NCBI GenBank assembly: GCA_002869165.1
Contig: PKTK01000003.1
Coordinates: 62,001-126,000 of the forward strand
DNA from: Candidatus Parcubacteria bacterium
GTDB taxonomy: Bacteria; Patescibacteria; ABY1; BM507; UBA12075
Reading direction: 5' to 3'
Length of the DNA stretch: 64,000 nt
Both the position numbers and the translations under genes were made by a program. Below, in pieces: positions 50,753 through 59,974 of this stretch (within the stretch, counting starts at the first letter, position 1; the number at the start of each line of letters is the position of its first letter). Under the pieces are notes generated by a model, which saw only the letters and a list, made by a program, of their open reading frames with translations, did no database searches and was not told where the DNA came from.

Positions 50753-51843
50753 AAGAAATAGTTTCCTATAGGTTTTGGAGTGAAATATTTATGAGCATCT
50801 TCTGTTGCTTGCAGTCTATATTTGTCTAGAGTTTCTTTGTTTTTATATAAAAATCTTGCCTTACTTGTTAATTCATAGTATGAATTATAAACAGCAAAAG
50901 AACACAACTCTGTAATTGGATAATCACTGCAGTTTATATTTGGTTTAGACATTAATACTAAACATCCATTAGCATAAGATTCCCAGGGTCTTTTTGATTC
51001 CCAAATTCCACCATCAACAATTCCTGGGTATATTAAAATCTTAGCATTATTTAACATTTGGAAATAATTTTTTGAGATACCCCATCTATTGTATCCATGA
51101 ATGTTTTTGTCTTTTTTTGCTATTTCTTTTATTTTCTCTGGGTATTCTATTTCTCCTTTTACGTATCCGTTAAATATTTTTCCAGGGATAAGATGAAGAA
51201 GAGAATTGAAATTAAGAAATTTTTTCATCCTTTTTCTTTTTTCCCCCGGGCCATCTATGTTTACAAAATCGTATGGTCTTTTTTCTAAAGAATTAATCTT
51301 TGTATTTATATACTCTTTTGCAATTCCGAAAGGTAGGTAATATCCCTGTTCCTTAATATTTGTCCTTTGTGTTGTAAATAAAATGTCTGGTTTGTATTTA
51401 TTTAAATCTTCAATCCATCTACAATCTGATAACTTTTTCATTTTTATATTTTCATCGGGGTTATTTACGTATCTGTTTTTGTATCTACAATATTTGTATT
51501 TCCAATTAGGGAAATTTTTGGTGTTATCATCTCCATCAATCAAAATTTTTAAGTAGTTATTTAGTTTATATTTTTCAAAATAACTCCACCTTGTGCCCCA
51601 GTGAAGATTGCTGAGAATGAAATCAAATTTATATTTGTTGGGATCATTAATTACAATATTACAAAACCATGAATTTATATTAGTTTTGTTGATTGTATAA
51701 ATTTTAAATCCCAATTCATCAAGTCCTTGGATTGTTGTAACTGTTGCAGCATCATAGCCCTCAGAACCGATGAATAGAATTTTTTTATTAGCAAAGTGTT
51801 TTTCACTATTTTTGCTTTCTAAATATGCGTTTTTTAAGTTCAT
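50728..51843 (-). CDS. CgeB-like glycosyltransferase
   Basis: 371 aa. KKILFIGSEGYDAATVTTIQG opens a Rossmann domain. KPDILFTTQRTN, NAKILIYPGIVDGGIWESKRPWE and YANGCLVLMSK resemble the donor-domain end of glycosyl transferases group 1 (CgeB/DUF3880 type). It is the last gene of a four-gene minus-strand block. The assignment to a family is moderate. Confidence 0.6.
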   Translation of the reverse strand: MNLKNAYLESKNSEKHFANKKILFIGSEGYDAATVTTIQGLDELGFKIYTINKTNINSWFCNIVINDPNKYKFDFILSNLHWGTRWSYFEKYKLNNYLKILIDGDDNTKNFPNWKYKYCRYKNRYVNNPDENIKMKKLSDCRWIEDLNKYKPDILFTTQRTNIKEQGYYLPFGIAKEYINTKINSLEKRPYDFVNIDGPGEKRKRMKKFLNFNSLLHLIPGKIFNGYVKGEIEYPEKIKEIAKKDKNIHGYNRWGISKNYFQMLNNAKILIYPGIVDGGIWESKRPWESYANGCLVLMSKPNINCSDYPITELCSFAVYNSYYELTSKARFLYKNKETLDKYRLQATEDAHKYFTPKPIGNYFLKKIKDSI

Positions 51844-51849
51844 GCGTGA

Positions 51850-52854
51850 TCAGAAGAAATTTGGGTGAATATCTTTTTTTGGATTATTTAGGTAGTACAA
51901 TGTTTTGTTTATTTCATGATTTTTGCAACATGTTTGACAACAATCACATACAAAATCATTATTTTTAATCCGACCTCTTTGTTCTGATTGCCAGATATCA
52001 GAAAATAAATTTTCATTAATATTTCCGAATGTATAATCCGGGTTGTGTAGCCAATACATACAAGTCATTACATCTCCATTGTAATTAATTGCTGGTGAGA
52101 AAAAGTGACCAAGACATTTTTTGTATTCGATGGGCTTTACGCTTTCTTCAAATTTGTATTCCGAAAGGAATATATTAAAATCATCTGTTTCGTATTTCTT
52201 GAGGTGTGTTGGAATTTCAAGTTTTTCTTGATCTTTGTAGGATCTTTGTAGAGCGGGCCTTATTTGAAAGTAATCAAAGCCTAAGCTTTTTACTTCTTCT
52301 GCCATTCTTTCCAGGTCATCATACATGTTTTTTGTTATACTTAAACAGGCACCTATTGTGGTTTTTGGCGCTTTGCTTTTGTAGAAGTCTATTAATTTTT
52401 TACTTATTCCTTCAACTCCTTTGTTTGTAATTGATACTCTAATCCAATCAAGTAGTTCCGGATTTTCGATTTTATTTAATTCATAATCTAACGCATTAGT
52501 GAAAACTCCTTGTGATAAGCCACTTTCATGAGCAAGTTTTACAAATTCATTGAAGTTTGGATGTAATGTAGGTTCTCCTCCTCCGGTCCATGAAATTGCT
52601 TTTGTTCCTATTTTAGCGATATCGGCAAGATTCTTTTTCATTACAATATTTTCTATGTGAACTTTTTTTGAATTATTTTTGTGGTCACAATGTTCATATA
52701 TGTAAAAACACCATGGGCATGATGCATTACAGTAATTTGTTGGACTTATTTCTATTAGAACAGGATTTGTATCTCCACTGTTTAGCCAGTCATTTATTTT
52801 TGGCCAATGGTTTCTTAAAAATTTTAATTGCGGATTAAAAATTACATTTTTCAT
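51850..52854 (-). CDS. Radical SAM/SPASM protein
   Basis: 334 aa. The canonical CX3CX2C is in NYCNASCPWCFY. ISWTGGGEPTLHPNFNEFV has the GGE motif. The SPASM part has KCLGHFFSPAINYNGDVMTC and CDCCQTCCKNH, with unusually many cysteines. It overlaps the upstream reductase gene by 20 bp and precedes the CgeB-like gene by 6 bp. Confidence 0.87.
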   Translation of the reverse strand: MKNVIFNPQLKFLRNHWPKINDWLNSGDTNPVLIEISPTNYCNASCPWCFYIYEHCDHKNNSKKVHIENIVMKKNLADIAKIGTKAISWTGGGEPTLHPNFNEFVKLAHESGLSQGVFTNALDYELNKIENPELLDWIRVSITNKGVEGISKKLIDFYKSKAPKTTIGACLSITKNMYDDLERMAEEVKSLGFDYFQIRPALQRSYKDQEKLEIPTHLKKYETDDFNIFLSEYKFEESVKPIEYKKCLGHFFSPAINYNGDVMTCMYWLHNPDYTFGNINENLFSDIWQSEQRGRIKNNDFVCDCCQTCCKNHEINKTLYYLNNPKKDIHPNFF

Positions 52855-53623
52855 ATAAATATTCTTTTAGGGCTTTTTCATAGGGGCGTAAACCTCCTTT
52901 AACTGAAGAGTCTTTGCACCGTTTTGCCACTTCTTTAAAATTATTATTAATATAGAATTTATCTTTTATGTTAAGTATTTTAGCGATTTTTTTAGCAAGA
53001 GTATATTTGGATACGGTTCCCTTGTTGGCTAGATCTTTTGTTTCATAGTTTTCCTTTTCAAAATTATCAATACAATATTTTGCAACATCTTTGACATACG
53101 CAGGGGAGCCTAAGTAATTATCTGTTAAACCTAGTTTGTTGTTTTCTTTTAGGTTGTTTATTACAAATTCAACAAAATTATTTTTTTTGTCGGGATTGCC
53201 AAAAAGCCACCCTAATCTGTATCTATAAGTCTTTTTGTGTTCAACAAGATCAGGTATTTGAAGAGATATTTTTTTTGTTAAAGCATAAACATTTGTTATT
53301 TCATTATCAACTGTGCTGCCAAAAAGCATTAAATCGATGTTTTTTTCTTTGCATATCTTATTTAAATAGTATACACCAAGTATATGTACATGCAAAGCTT
53401 CATTAGGGTCTCTTTCTACCTCATCAACGTTTATAAGACCGGCACAGTTTATTACTAAATTAATATCATTATTTATGTGTTTTTTTAAATCGTTTATTTT
53501 TGATATATTACATTCTTTTCTTGAGGGAGAGATAATATTATATTTTTTTCTTTTTTTGAGCTCTTCGGCGAAAGCGGTGCCAAGAATTCCTCCACCACCA
53601 ATTATTAAAATATTTTTTGTCAT
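52835..53623 (-). CDS. RmlD-like NAD(P)-dependent sugar reductase/epimerase
   Basis: 262 aa short-chain dehydrogenase of the extended type. Its GGGGILGTAFAEEL nucleotide-binding loop deviates slightly from GxxGxxG. NCAGLINVDEVERDPNEA and the YALTK catalytic Tyr-x3-Lys resemble dTDP-4-dehydrorhamnose reductase. Its natural substrate is probably an NDP-keto-sugar. It overlaps the flippase gene by 4 bp. Confidence 0.78.
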   Translation of the reverse strand: MTKNILIIGGGGILGTAFAEELKKRKKYNIISPSRKECNISKINDLKKHINNDINLVINCAGLINVDEVERDPNEALHVHILGVYYLNKICKEKNIDLMLFGSTVDNEITNVYALTKKISLQIPDLVEHKKTYRYRLGWLFGNPDKKNNFVEFVINNLKENNKLGLTDNYLGSPAYVKDVAKYCIDNFEKENYETKDLANKGTVSKYTLAKKIAKILNIKDKFYINNNFKEVAKRCKDSSVKGGLRPYEKALKEYLYEKCNF

Positions 53624-54870
53624 TTTTTTATTATTGAAAAATAATACTCTATTATTATTGCGATAATATTAGAAATAATTATAGCATACAATAATCCGTA
53701 TATCCCGTAAAAATATATAAGTATTGTAAATAGAATTATTTTTATACTTGGGTTAAATATTCTTAAGAAATATAAAGTTTTAGTGTCTGCTTTAACAATG
53801 ATTATTTGAGATATGAGTCTCATTGGAAAGAATAGTAGAGTTACTGAAAATAATTGAGATAAAAGTATAGAATCTTGGTACTGAGGAAAAAATATTTTAT
53901 AAACAAAAGGCGCTACCATAATATAAAGTATCACCATAGGAATTAATAATATGGTAAATTTTAGTATTTTTAATGGAAAGGTTTTCTTTAACAAGGTTAT
54001 ATCTGTGTTTGACATTTTCGGAAGAGCTAGCGTTGTGACTGACTTTAAGAAAGATTGAGCTTGACTAACAGGAAGTGTTGCAAAAGAGTATATAGCTAGT
54101 TGAAGTGGGCCCAGAAAGTGCCAAAGCAATATTTTGTCAATTTGTTCCGCAACCACTGATACAATGTTCATGAGACTTAGGTGTTTGCCATAAGAGATAG
54201 TTCCTTCGTCTTTTTTGTTGTTGGGTGTGTATTTCCAAAAGGTGTATTTGTAAAATGAAAATTGTAGAATCATGTTAATTGCATAGAAACCCACAACAAT
54301 TGTGATTAATTTTGGGAAGGATAAAACTATTGTTGCGATAACGATTGATGAAATTATGTTTTTAAGGGAGTTGTATATTGAAGTAACTTTAAATAGTTTT
54401 TTTCCTCGTAAGTATGACCCATAAACAAGACTGTTTATAAAAGGTGTTGTGACAGCCGCGATTAAAAAACAATATCCTAATTCAATATTTTTGTTGAAAA
54501 AGTAATAAAAAGAGATGAATATTCCTACAAGAGATCCTATAAGTGACCATTTTAGTTTTAATTTTATTGCCTCAGAAAATGACCCTTCATATCCGCGCGC
54601 GACTGACCTGGTTAATGAGATGTCAATCCCAGTAAGTGAAAACAAAATTAACATTGAAGAAACAGATAGTACATATTTGTAGGTTGCATAGGTTTCTTTT
54701 GGTAGAAAATTAGCATATATTACGGCTAACAAGAATGCGGTTATCGTTCCAACTAATTTATTTGAAGTTAACCAAAAACTACCCTTTGCAAGGTATATCA
54801 TATCTGTTTTTGTCCATTTTTCAGATTTTTTTAGAAGTTTGTATGTCTTGTTTTTTATATATTTGAACAT
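53620..54870 (-). CDS. Wzx-type polysaccharide flippase (MATE/MOP superfamily)
   Basis: 416 aa with about twelve membrane segments. AKGSFWLTSNKLVGTITAFLL near the start, LTGIDISLTRSVARGYEG and the helix-rich remainder fit the RfbX/Wzx family. It would flip undecaprenyl-linked glycan units to the outer face of the membrane. It is the first gene of the minus-strand block. It is shorter than typical Wzx proteins (about 420-480 aa) but not visibly damaged. Confidence 0.85.
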   Translation of the reverse strand: MFKYIKNKTYKLLKKSEKWTKTDMIYLAKGSFWLTSNKLVGTITAFLLAVIYANFLPKETYATYKYVLSVSSMLILFSLTGIDISLTRSVARGYEGSFSEAIKLKLKWSLIGSLVGIFISFYYFFNKNIELGYCFLIAAVTTPFINSLVYGSYLRGKKLFKVTSIYNSLKNIISSIVIATIVLSFPKLITIVVGFYAINMILQFSFYKYTFWKYTPNNKKDEGTISYGKHLSLMNIVSVVAEQIDKILLWHFLGPLQLAIYSFATLPVSQAQSFLKSVTTLALPKMSNTDITLLKKTFPLKILKFTILLIPMVILYIMVAPFVYKIFFPQYQDSILLSQLFSVTLLFFPMRLISQIIIVKADTKTLYFLRIFNPSIKIILFTILIYFYGIYGLLYAIIISNIIAIIIEYYFSIIKK

Positions 54871-54963
54871 ATATTTATTATATATTACTATTCATCTTGC
54901 GTCTAGGAATAGGAAAATTTAATAAAAGATTGTAATTAGATAATAAAAATGTTAAAATTGTAT

Positions 54964-54969
54964 TATAAT
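54964..54969 (+). promoter_or_regulatory. Possible -10 element of the lipase gene
   Basis: TATAAT lies 55 bp before ATG 55024 in the divergent spacer between the flippase and lipase genes. No good -35 is visible at the right distance, so this is tentative. Confidence 0.3.
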
Positions 54970-55023
54970 TATTTAAACAAGAAAGTAGGATTTCCATAAA
55001 ATTTTTCTTTTTTGCAATTTTTT

Positions 55024-57399
55024 ATGATTAAAAATTTTTTTATTATTAGAAAATATCGAAAGATATTTTTTTTGTTGGCTGTTTTCCTGTTTTTTGGCGT
55101 GCAACAGGTAAATGCAAAAACAGCAACCTCTACAATTAAAATTTATACTGATGAAACAGACGGTTATGTTACTAATTGGATACCTGATCATGGCACATCT
55201 CAGGCTCTTTGGAATTTAACACATGATGCACCCGAGTCTAATATTAAAAATGAAAATAGAGATTTTATAGAAGTTGCCTCAGGATGGTGTGATGATAGAA
55301 GGTTGTATATCCATAGAGCAAGGTTAATATTTGATTTATCTCAGGTGCCAGACACTTCTAATATTAAAAAAATAGAATTATTTGTAAATGGACGGAAAAA
55401 AAGGAATTCGTTAGATGATTATTATAGTTATGTTTCGGTTGTTGGTGCGAATTCATTTGAAAATTTAATTGAACAAGATTATTCAAGTATAGGGGAAAGT
55501 AATTTGATGGGTTGGGGCTATTCTTATTTAAATGATATTGTTGAAATTTCTGATAAAAAAAATATATCAGATTTTAAAGTTGGTGAGTATAATAGTTTTC
55601 TAATAAGTGATGAATTTGATAAATATGCAATAAACAAAAAATTATCACTTGGATTAAGAGAGGGGCACGATATTCATGATATTTATCCTAGTGATTTTCC
55701 TGTTGATGGGGCAGAAAGAATCCATTTTTATTCCACAGAGCATGGTACAACGACTGCACCTTATTTAGAGATTACATATACTTATGATGATGGAGAACCT
55801 GAAAATGATACAAGCCCCCTCCTCATAATCCCCGGCATTATGGGTTCTTGGCGGGAAGGTGGTGAATTGGTTTTGGATCCGATACTTGGGACTTATGATG
55901 AATTAGTTGAGACTTTTGATAGTACTGAGGAGTATGAGAAAGGGGTTAACTTTTTTTCATTTACTTATGAATGGAGGAATTCTAATGTGTTAACAGCTAG
56001 CTATTTGGAAAGTAAGATAACTGGCATCAAAGAAAGTACGGGAGCAGACAAGGTGGATGTGATAGCTCATAGTATGGGTGGACTGGTTATGCGAGAATAT
56101 CTGAGTGCTCCTGGTAATGAAGTTAATATAGGTAAATTAGTATTTTTGGCAACTCCTCATCGGGGTGCGCCTGAGGCTTATTTGACTTGGGAGGGTGGAG
56201 AATTTAGTGGTGGTGTCGGTTCTTGGGCAATTAAAAAAATATTCAAACAAGAGGCTAGGGAAAATGGCTATAAGAATATTTATAATTATGTGCGTGGTAA
56301 TAGTATTTATTCTATTCAGGAATTATTGCCTATTTATGATTATTTAATTTATAAAGATAATTTGAGGGCATATCCCGTGGAATATCCTAGGAACGAATTT
56401 CTTGAAAATTTAAATCAAGAGGATGTTTTGGATTCTTTAGCTGATAGCGGAGTGACTATTAGGAATTATTTGGGATCTGGTGAAAAAATGATTGACTATA
56501 TAAATGTAAAACCAGCAAATAATAAAAAAGATGAGTGGGAGTATGGCAAACCATACAAATTTAATCCATTTATTAAGGGAGAAGGAGATGGAACTGTACC
56601 AGAGCGAAGTAATCAGAATTTCTTAGATCTTGATGACGTGACATTCGAGTCTAGTCATCGAGGGATTGTGAGTGATTCGAGTATGGATGTTTTTCAATTT
56701 TTAACTGGAGAGACCTTGCCCGAAGAAGAGCAAATGGCAATGTATAATCCTATTGAGTCTATGGTGTTTGTAATGGTGATGTCTCCGGTTGATTTACAGG
56801 TTATTAATGAAGAGGGAGAGCTGGCGGGTAAAGACTTTGAAACCGGAGAAAGTAAAAAAGAAATTCATAGATCATTCTATACGGGAAGTGACGCGAAGTC
56901 TGAGTTTGTTAGTATTGTGAATCCTGTAGAAGGGGATTATCAAATAAACCTTGAGGGGGTTGGTAAAGGTCCATACACCGTATTGGTGAGTATGTACAGA
57001 GATGGTGAGGAATTTGAAGAGTATCACAGAGGAGCAGTAAAGGAAGGTGAAATTATTAATTTAAACTTTGATATAAATGATGAGGGTCTTAGTAAAATTA
57101 AAAAAGAAAAAGAGAGTTGTGATTTGTTTTCTGTATTAAAACAAAAAATTAATCTAGCAAAAGAAGAAGGTTTTTTCAAGCGGGAGTCATATTATAATTT
57201 GTTAATCAATAAAGTAGCAGCGATTGAGAAAGGATATACAAGTGAAAGCCATAGCAAAACGAAAAATAGAATTGTTAAATTTCGTTTAAAGGTATTAAAA
57301 GCGCAACTAAGTTTTTATAAAGTAGCTGAATGGTTGGATGCTGATGTAGTTGATGACATAAAATCTGAGATTGATAATATTATTAACTTAATAGATTGA
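55024..57399 (+). CDS. Secreted lipase-like alpha/beta hydrolase with an N-terminal beta-sandwich domain
   Basis: 791 aa from ATG 55024. The signal peptide (FFLLAVFLFFGVQQVNAKT) indicates export. Residues about 35-255 contain RARLIFDLSQVPDTSNIKKIE and a final YLEITYTY strand, a DNRLRE/CBM96-like beta-sandwich. The hydrolase domain starts LLIIPGIMGSW and has the nucleophile elbow VIAHSMGGLVM (S350) and LVFLATPHRG, as in LCAT/PGAP1-type lipases. A late SPVDLQVINEEGE domain and a helical tail follow. It may act on lipids or esters outside the cell, possibly those of a host. Confidence 0.78.
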   Translation: MIKNFFIIRKYRKIFFLLAVFLFFGVQQVNAKTATSTIKIYTDETDGYVTNWIPDHGTSQALWNLTHDAPESNIKNENRDFIEVASGWCDDRRLYIHRARLIFDLSQVPDTSNIKKIELFVNGRKKRNSLDDYYSYVSVVGANSFENLIEQDYSSIGESNLMGWGYSYLNDIVEISDKKNISDFKVGEYNSFLISDEFDKYAINKKLSLGLREGHDIHDIYPSDFPVDGAERIHFYSTEHGTTTAPYLEITYTYDDGEPENDTSPLLIIPGIMGSWREGGELVLDPILGTYDELVETFDSTEEYEKGVNFFSFTYEWRNSNVLTASYLESKITGIKESTGADKVDVIAHSMGGLVMREYLSAPGNEVNIGKLVFLATPHRGAPEAYLTWEGGEFSGGVGSWAIKKIFKQEARENGYKNIYNYVRGNSIYSIQELLPIYDYLIYKDNLRAYPVEYPRNEFLENLNQEDVLDSLADSGVTIRNYLGSGEKMIDYINVKPANNKKDEWEYGKPYKFNPFIKGEGDGTVPERSNQNFLDLDDVTFESSHRGIVSDSSMDVFQFLTGETLPEEEQMAMYNPIESMVFVMVMSPVDLQVINEEGELAGKDFETGESKKEIHRSFYTGSDAKSEFVSIVNPVEGDYQINLEGVGKGPYTVLVSMYRDGEEFEEYHRGAVKEGEIINLNFDINDEGLSKIKKEKESCDLFSVLKQKINLAKEEGFFKRESYYNLLINKVAAIEKGYTSESHSKTKNRIVKFRLKVLKAQLSFYKVAEWLDADVVDDIKSEIDNIINLID

Positions 57400-57424
57400 T
57401 GGCTCTTTAGTAAAAAAGTGGAAC

Positions 57425-57593
57425 CCTTTTGTCATACTGGACGCCGAAGGCGATCCGGGATCCAGGAGTGCGAGAACATAGTATTGATAATAGTCTAATG
57501 TTTATCGGGTTCCAAGTGTTTGCATGTAGTTATTATTTTTGTGGGTAAACCCTGGATCCCGGGTTCCGCTCCGCGGCCCCAGGATTACAAAAA
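57425..57593. repeat. MITE-like element with inverted termini
   Basis: CCCTTTTGTCATACTGG at the left faces CCAGGATTACAAAAA at the right. Inside, GATCCGGGATCCAGG and CCCTGGATCCCGGG form a second inverted pair. This gives a 169-bp element without coding capacity, related to those at 22274-22368 and 1-41. It fills most of the gene-free interval 57400-57883. Confidence 0.75.
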
Positions 57594-57703
57594 TATGCTT
57601 TTGTTGGGAAAATAGTTTTAAATAAAGTAAAGTCACTTATGCATAAACGTTAATATTATACAGCCAGATTGATTTGACTATTATTTGTAAAATGATAAAA
57701 TAT

Positions 57704-57742
57704 AAAAGAACGGAGAGTGGCCGTTCTTTTATTTATTTTTTT
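57704..57742 (+). terminator. Intrinsic terminator in the lipase-cysC interval
   Basis: AAAAGAACGG-AGAGTGG-CCGTTCTTTT is a 10-bp stem followed by ATTTATTTTTTT. It is 300 bp after the lipase stop, behind the repeat element, and could end readthrough transcription. Confidence 0.8.
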
Positions 57743-57846
57743 AACCCCTCCCTCTCGTTCCACTCGAGTACTCCCCTTGAGAAGGGGAGAATTAAAATGT
57801 GGACAGGGTACTCCCCTTTAAAAAAGGGAGAATTAAAAAAGAATAG
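57743..57846 (-). repeat. Intergenic tandem copy of the palindromic repeat found inside ligA
   Basis: Two tandem units, each TACTCCCCTT...AAGGGGAGAATTAAAA or close to it, lie upstream of cysC. The inverse complement of the first (57743-57790) matches the ligA and glycosyltransferase inserts. A 62-codon open frame across it is only a by-product. Confidence 0.75.
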
Positions 57847-57883
57847 CGGGGATCTCTATTAAACAGGAAAATAATAGTAGAAT

Positions 57884-58423
57884 ATGACAAATAACAATAA
57901 AAAAGGTTTTGTGCTTTGGTTTACGGGGTTTTCAGCAGCAGGGAAAACCACTATAGCTGATAAGGTTCATGAACTTCTTAAGCATAATGGCAATAGACTT
58001 GAGAGATTGGATGGTGATATTGTTAGGAAAAATCTCACCCAAGATCTTGGTTTTTCCAAAGAAGATCGTGATGAAAATATTCGACGGATTGGCTTTGTGG
58101 CAAATTTATTATCAAGAAATGACATCGGTGTGATAGCTTCGTTTATCTCCCCTTATCGAGCCCAGAGAGAAATGCTTAGAGAAAATGTCACAAACTTTAT
58201 TGAGATATTTGTTGATGCGCCTATTGAGGTTTGTGAGAGCAGGGACCCAAAAGGAATGTACAAGAAAGCGAGAGCCGGGGAACTCAAAAATTTTACTGGA
58301 GTAGATGACCCCTATGAGCCACCTGAAAATCCTGACATTCATTTACTATCCAGCGAGCATTCTCCAGATGATTTGGCTAAAGTAGTGTTAAGTTTTTTAA
58401 GGACCAATGATTATATAGATTAA
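57884..58423 (+). CDS. cysC: Adenylylsulfate (APS) kinase
   Basis: 179 aa, normal length. Walker A is GFSAAGKTT (residues 15-23), followed by LDGDIVRKNLTQDLGFSKEDR, ISPYRAQR and the substrate loop KGMYKKARAGELKNFTG with DDPYEPPENPD. It phosphorylates APS at the 3' position to give PAPS, the donor used by the sulfotransferases at 16770, 18551 and 20817. No sulfate adenylyltransferase gene is in the window, so APS must come from elsewhere. Confidence 0.95.
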   Translation: MTNNNKKGFVLWFTGFSAAGKTTIADKVHELLKHNGNRLERLDGDIVRKNLTQDLGFSKEDRDENIRRIGFVANLLSRNDIGVIASFISPYRAQREMLRENVTNFIEIFVDAPIEVCESRDPKGMYKKARAGELKNFTGVDDPYEPPENPDIHLLSSEHSPDDLAKVVLSFLRTNDYID

Positions 58424-58435
58424 TTTTTTTTGAAT

Positions 58436-58468
58436 AAAAAAAGTAGCGCTTATTTAAGTGCTACTTTT
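58436..58468. terminator. Bidirectional terminator between cysC and the sugar transferase gene
   Basis: AAAAAGTAGCGCTTA pairs with TAAGTGCTACTTTTT (15 bp with one G-T pair) and has A and T runs on both sides, so it can end both convergent transcripts. Confidence 0.9.
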
Positions 58469-58479
58469 TATTTGTTAGA

Positions 58480-59844
58480 TTAGATTCCAGCTCTACTTAA
58501 TACGGTTGAAATAGTTTTGAGTATAATGCTGGTATCTAAGTATAGAGAGCGATTTTTTATGTAAAATAAATCATATTGTAATTTTTTCAAGGTGTCTTCC
58601 TCTGAGGGTGAGTGGTATTCACCTGATACCTGATCCCAACCAGTTAGGCCTGGTTTGACTAGTAGGCGCTCCTTATAAAATGGTACGCTTTTTTCCAGTC
58701 TCTCTATTATTTCTGGTCGTTCAGGTCTTGGCCCAATGAAGCTCATATCACCAAGTAAGATATTAATCACTTGAGGAATCTCATCAATGCGAGACTTTCT
58801 CAAGAAGTTTCCTATTTTGGTGGTACGGCGATCATTCTTCTTGGCTGGTTCAGGATCCTCCGAGTTAATGGTTTTTTGGGTACGGAATTTTAGTATCGAA
58901 AAAACCCTCCCGTCTTTACCTACTCGTTTTTGCATGAAAAAAACAGATTCTTTGTTTTCTATTTTTAAAAGAAGTCCGATCAAAGGCCAGAACACAGCTG
59001 TGCTTATTAAGATAAAAGAAGCAATAGCCACATCATATATTCTCTTTATTGTGTCGTAAGTATTTTTACTACCTTCGGATAAATTTTCCAGAAACCAACT
59101 CTCTGAAATTGCTTCAATCGGCACCTTACCAGTAATTTGTTCATAAAAATTGCTGAAGTTTTGAAAATTGATTTTAAGTGGTAAACAGGAAAAAAGAATA
59201 GATCTGAGTTCTTTTGACTGACTTAGATCGCTTGAAGTTATAATGGTATTTATTTTCTCTTTTTTGATAGTTGCTTTGATTTTATAAATATTGCTTTGTA
59301 CAGGAATGCCGTCTAGATAATAACCGGTATGATTGGAAAAAATTGTAGAAATTTCATAACCTAGATGAGGTTTTTGTCTGAGTGAACGAACCAGTTCTTG
59401 AACCTGGCTATTGTAGCCGATAAAAGCAATTCTTATTTTCGGTAAATAGGAATTGAGTGACCAGTTAAAAAATCTTCTCCAAAGAAGAAAAAGACCAGTG
59501 AAAATAATCAAATAGATCACCAGGTTTCTTTTTGGAGCAATATCTATGTGAGAATTTAAGTAGAAAAAAACAGCTGATATTAAAATAGCAATAAATATAG
59601 ACTTGAATGATTTGCTGGTAAATTTTTCGTTATTAACGGCTAAATGTAAGTTATATAGATCATTAATGTAAAATATAATTATCCATGCTATATAAACAAT
59701 AGAAAAATACCAAAAGTGCTTGAACCAGGTTTCGCTTCCGGGAATACTAAAATACCTCACTACTAAAGTGAGATAAAGAGATGAATATAATACTATTATG
59801 TCGCCTAATATTAGTATTAATTTTTTATTTTTATGGTTGTTCAT
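58480..59844 (-). CDS. Undecaprenyl-phosphate sugar-1-phosphate transferase (WcaJ/WbaP type)
   Basis: 454 aa from ATG 59844; a TTG start two codons upstream is possible. Five N-terminal membrane segments and a CoA-binding-like domain precede the bacterial sugar transferase domain: FMQKRVGKDGRVFSILKFRT, then KIGNFLRKSRIDEIPQVINILLGDMSFIGPRPERPE, both diagnostic. It transfers a sugar-1-phosphate from an NDP-sugar to undecaprenyl phosphate and so starts glycan assembly. It lies apart from the main cluster, on the opposite strand. Confidence 0.93.
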   Translation of the reverse strand: MNNHKNKKLILILGDIIVLYSSLYLTLVVRYFSIPGSETWFKHFWYFSIVYIAWIIIFYINDLYNLHLAVNNEKFTSKSFKSIFIAILISAVFFYLNSHIDIAPKRNLVIYLIIFTGLFLLWRRFFNWSLNSYLPKIRIAFIGYNSQVQELVRSLRQKPHLGYEISTIFSNHTGYYLDGIPVQSNIYKIKATIKKEKINTIITSSDLSQSKELRSILFSCLPLKINFQNFSNFYEQITGKVPIEAISESWFLENLSEGSKNTYDTIKRIYDVAIASFILISTAVFWPLIGLLLKIENKESVFFMQKRVGKDGRVFSILKFRTQKTINSEDPEPAKKNDRRTTKIGNFLRKSRIDEIPQVINILLGDMSFIGPRPERPEIIERLEKSVPFYKERLLVKPGLTGWDQVSGEYHSPSEEDTLKKLQYDLFYIKNRSLYLDTSIILKTISTVLSRAGI

Positions 59845-59942
59845 GGCCAAACCTTAGCATAAAATGAACAAAATGTCAATTACCTATAGCTTAAAACTCT
59901 GTAAAATAAGCTTAATTTATACTTTCTTTTATTTATTATTAA

Positions 59943-59951
59943 TGATATAAT
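59943..59951 (+). promoter_or_regulatory. Extended -10 promoter upstream of holB
   Basis: TGATATAAT fits TGnTATAAT, 23 bp before ATG 59975. The -35 side is poor. The predicted leader is about 15 nt. Confidence 0.5.
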
Positions 59952-59974
59952 TTATTATGTATTAGTGTTTTTAA

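Noticed and set aside
20206..57399. Alternative genetic code (UGA as glycine, as in some CPR phyla)
   Set aside because: Several intact genes end in TGA (for example at 20820, 46049 and 57399), some in 4-bp overlaps with the next gene, and no conserved Gly is encoded by TGA in housekeeping genes.
57674..57862. 62-codon open frame upstream of cysC
   Set aside because: It runs through a terminator and the tandem palindromic repeat; no family resemblance and no ribosome binding site.
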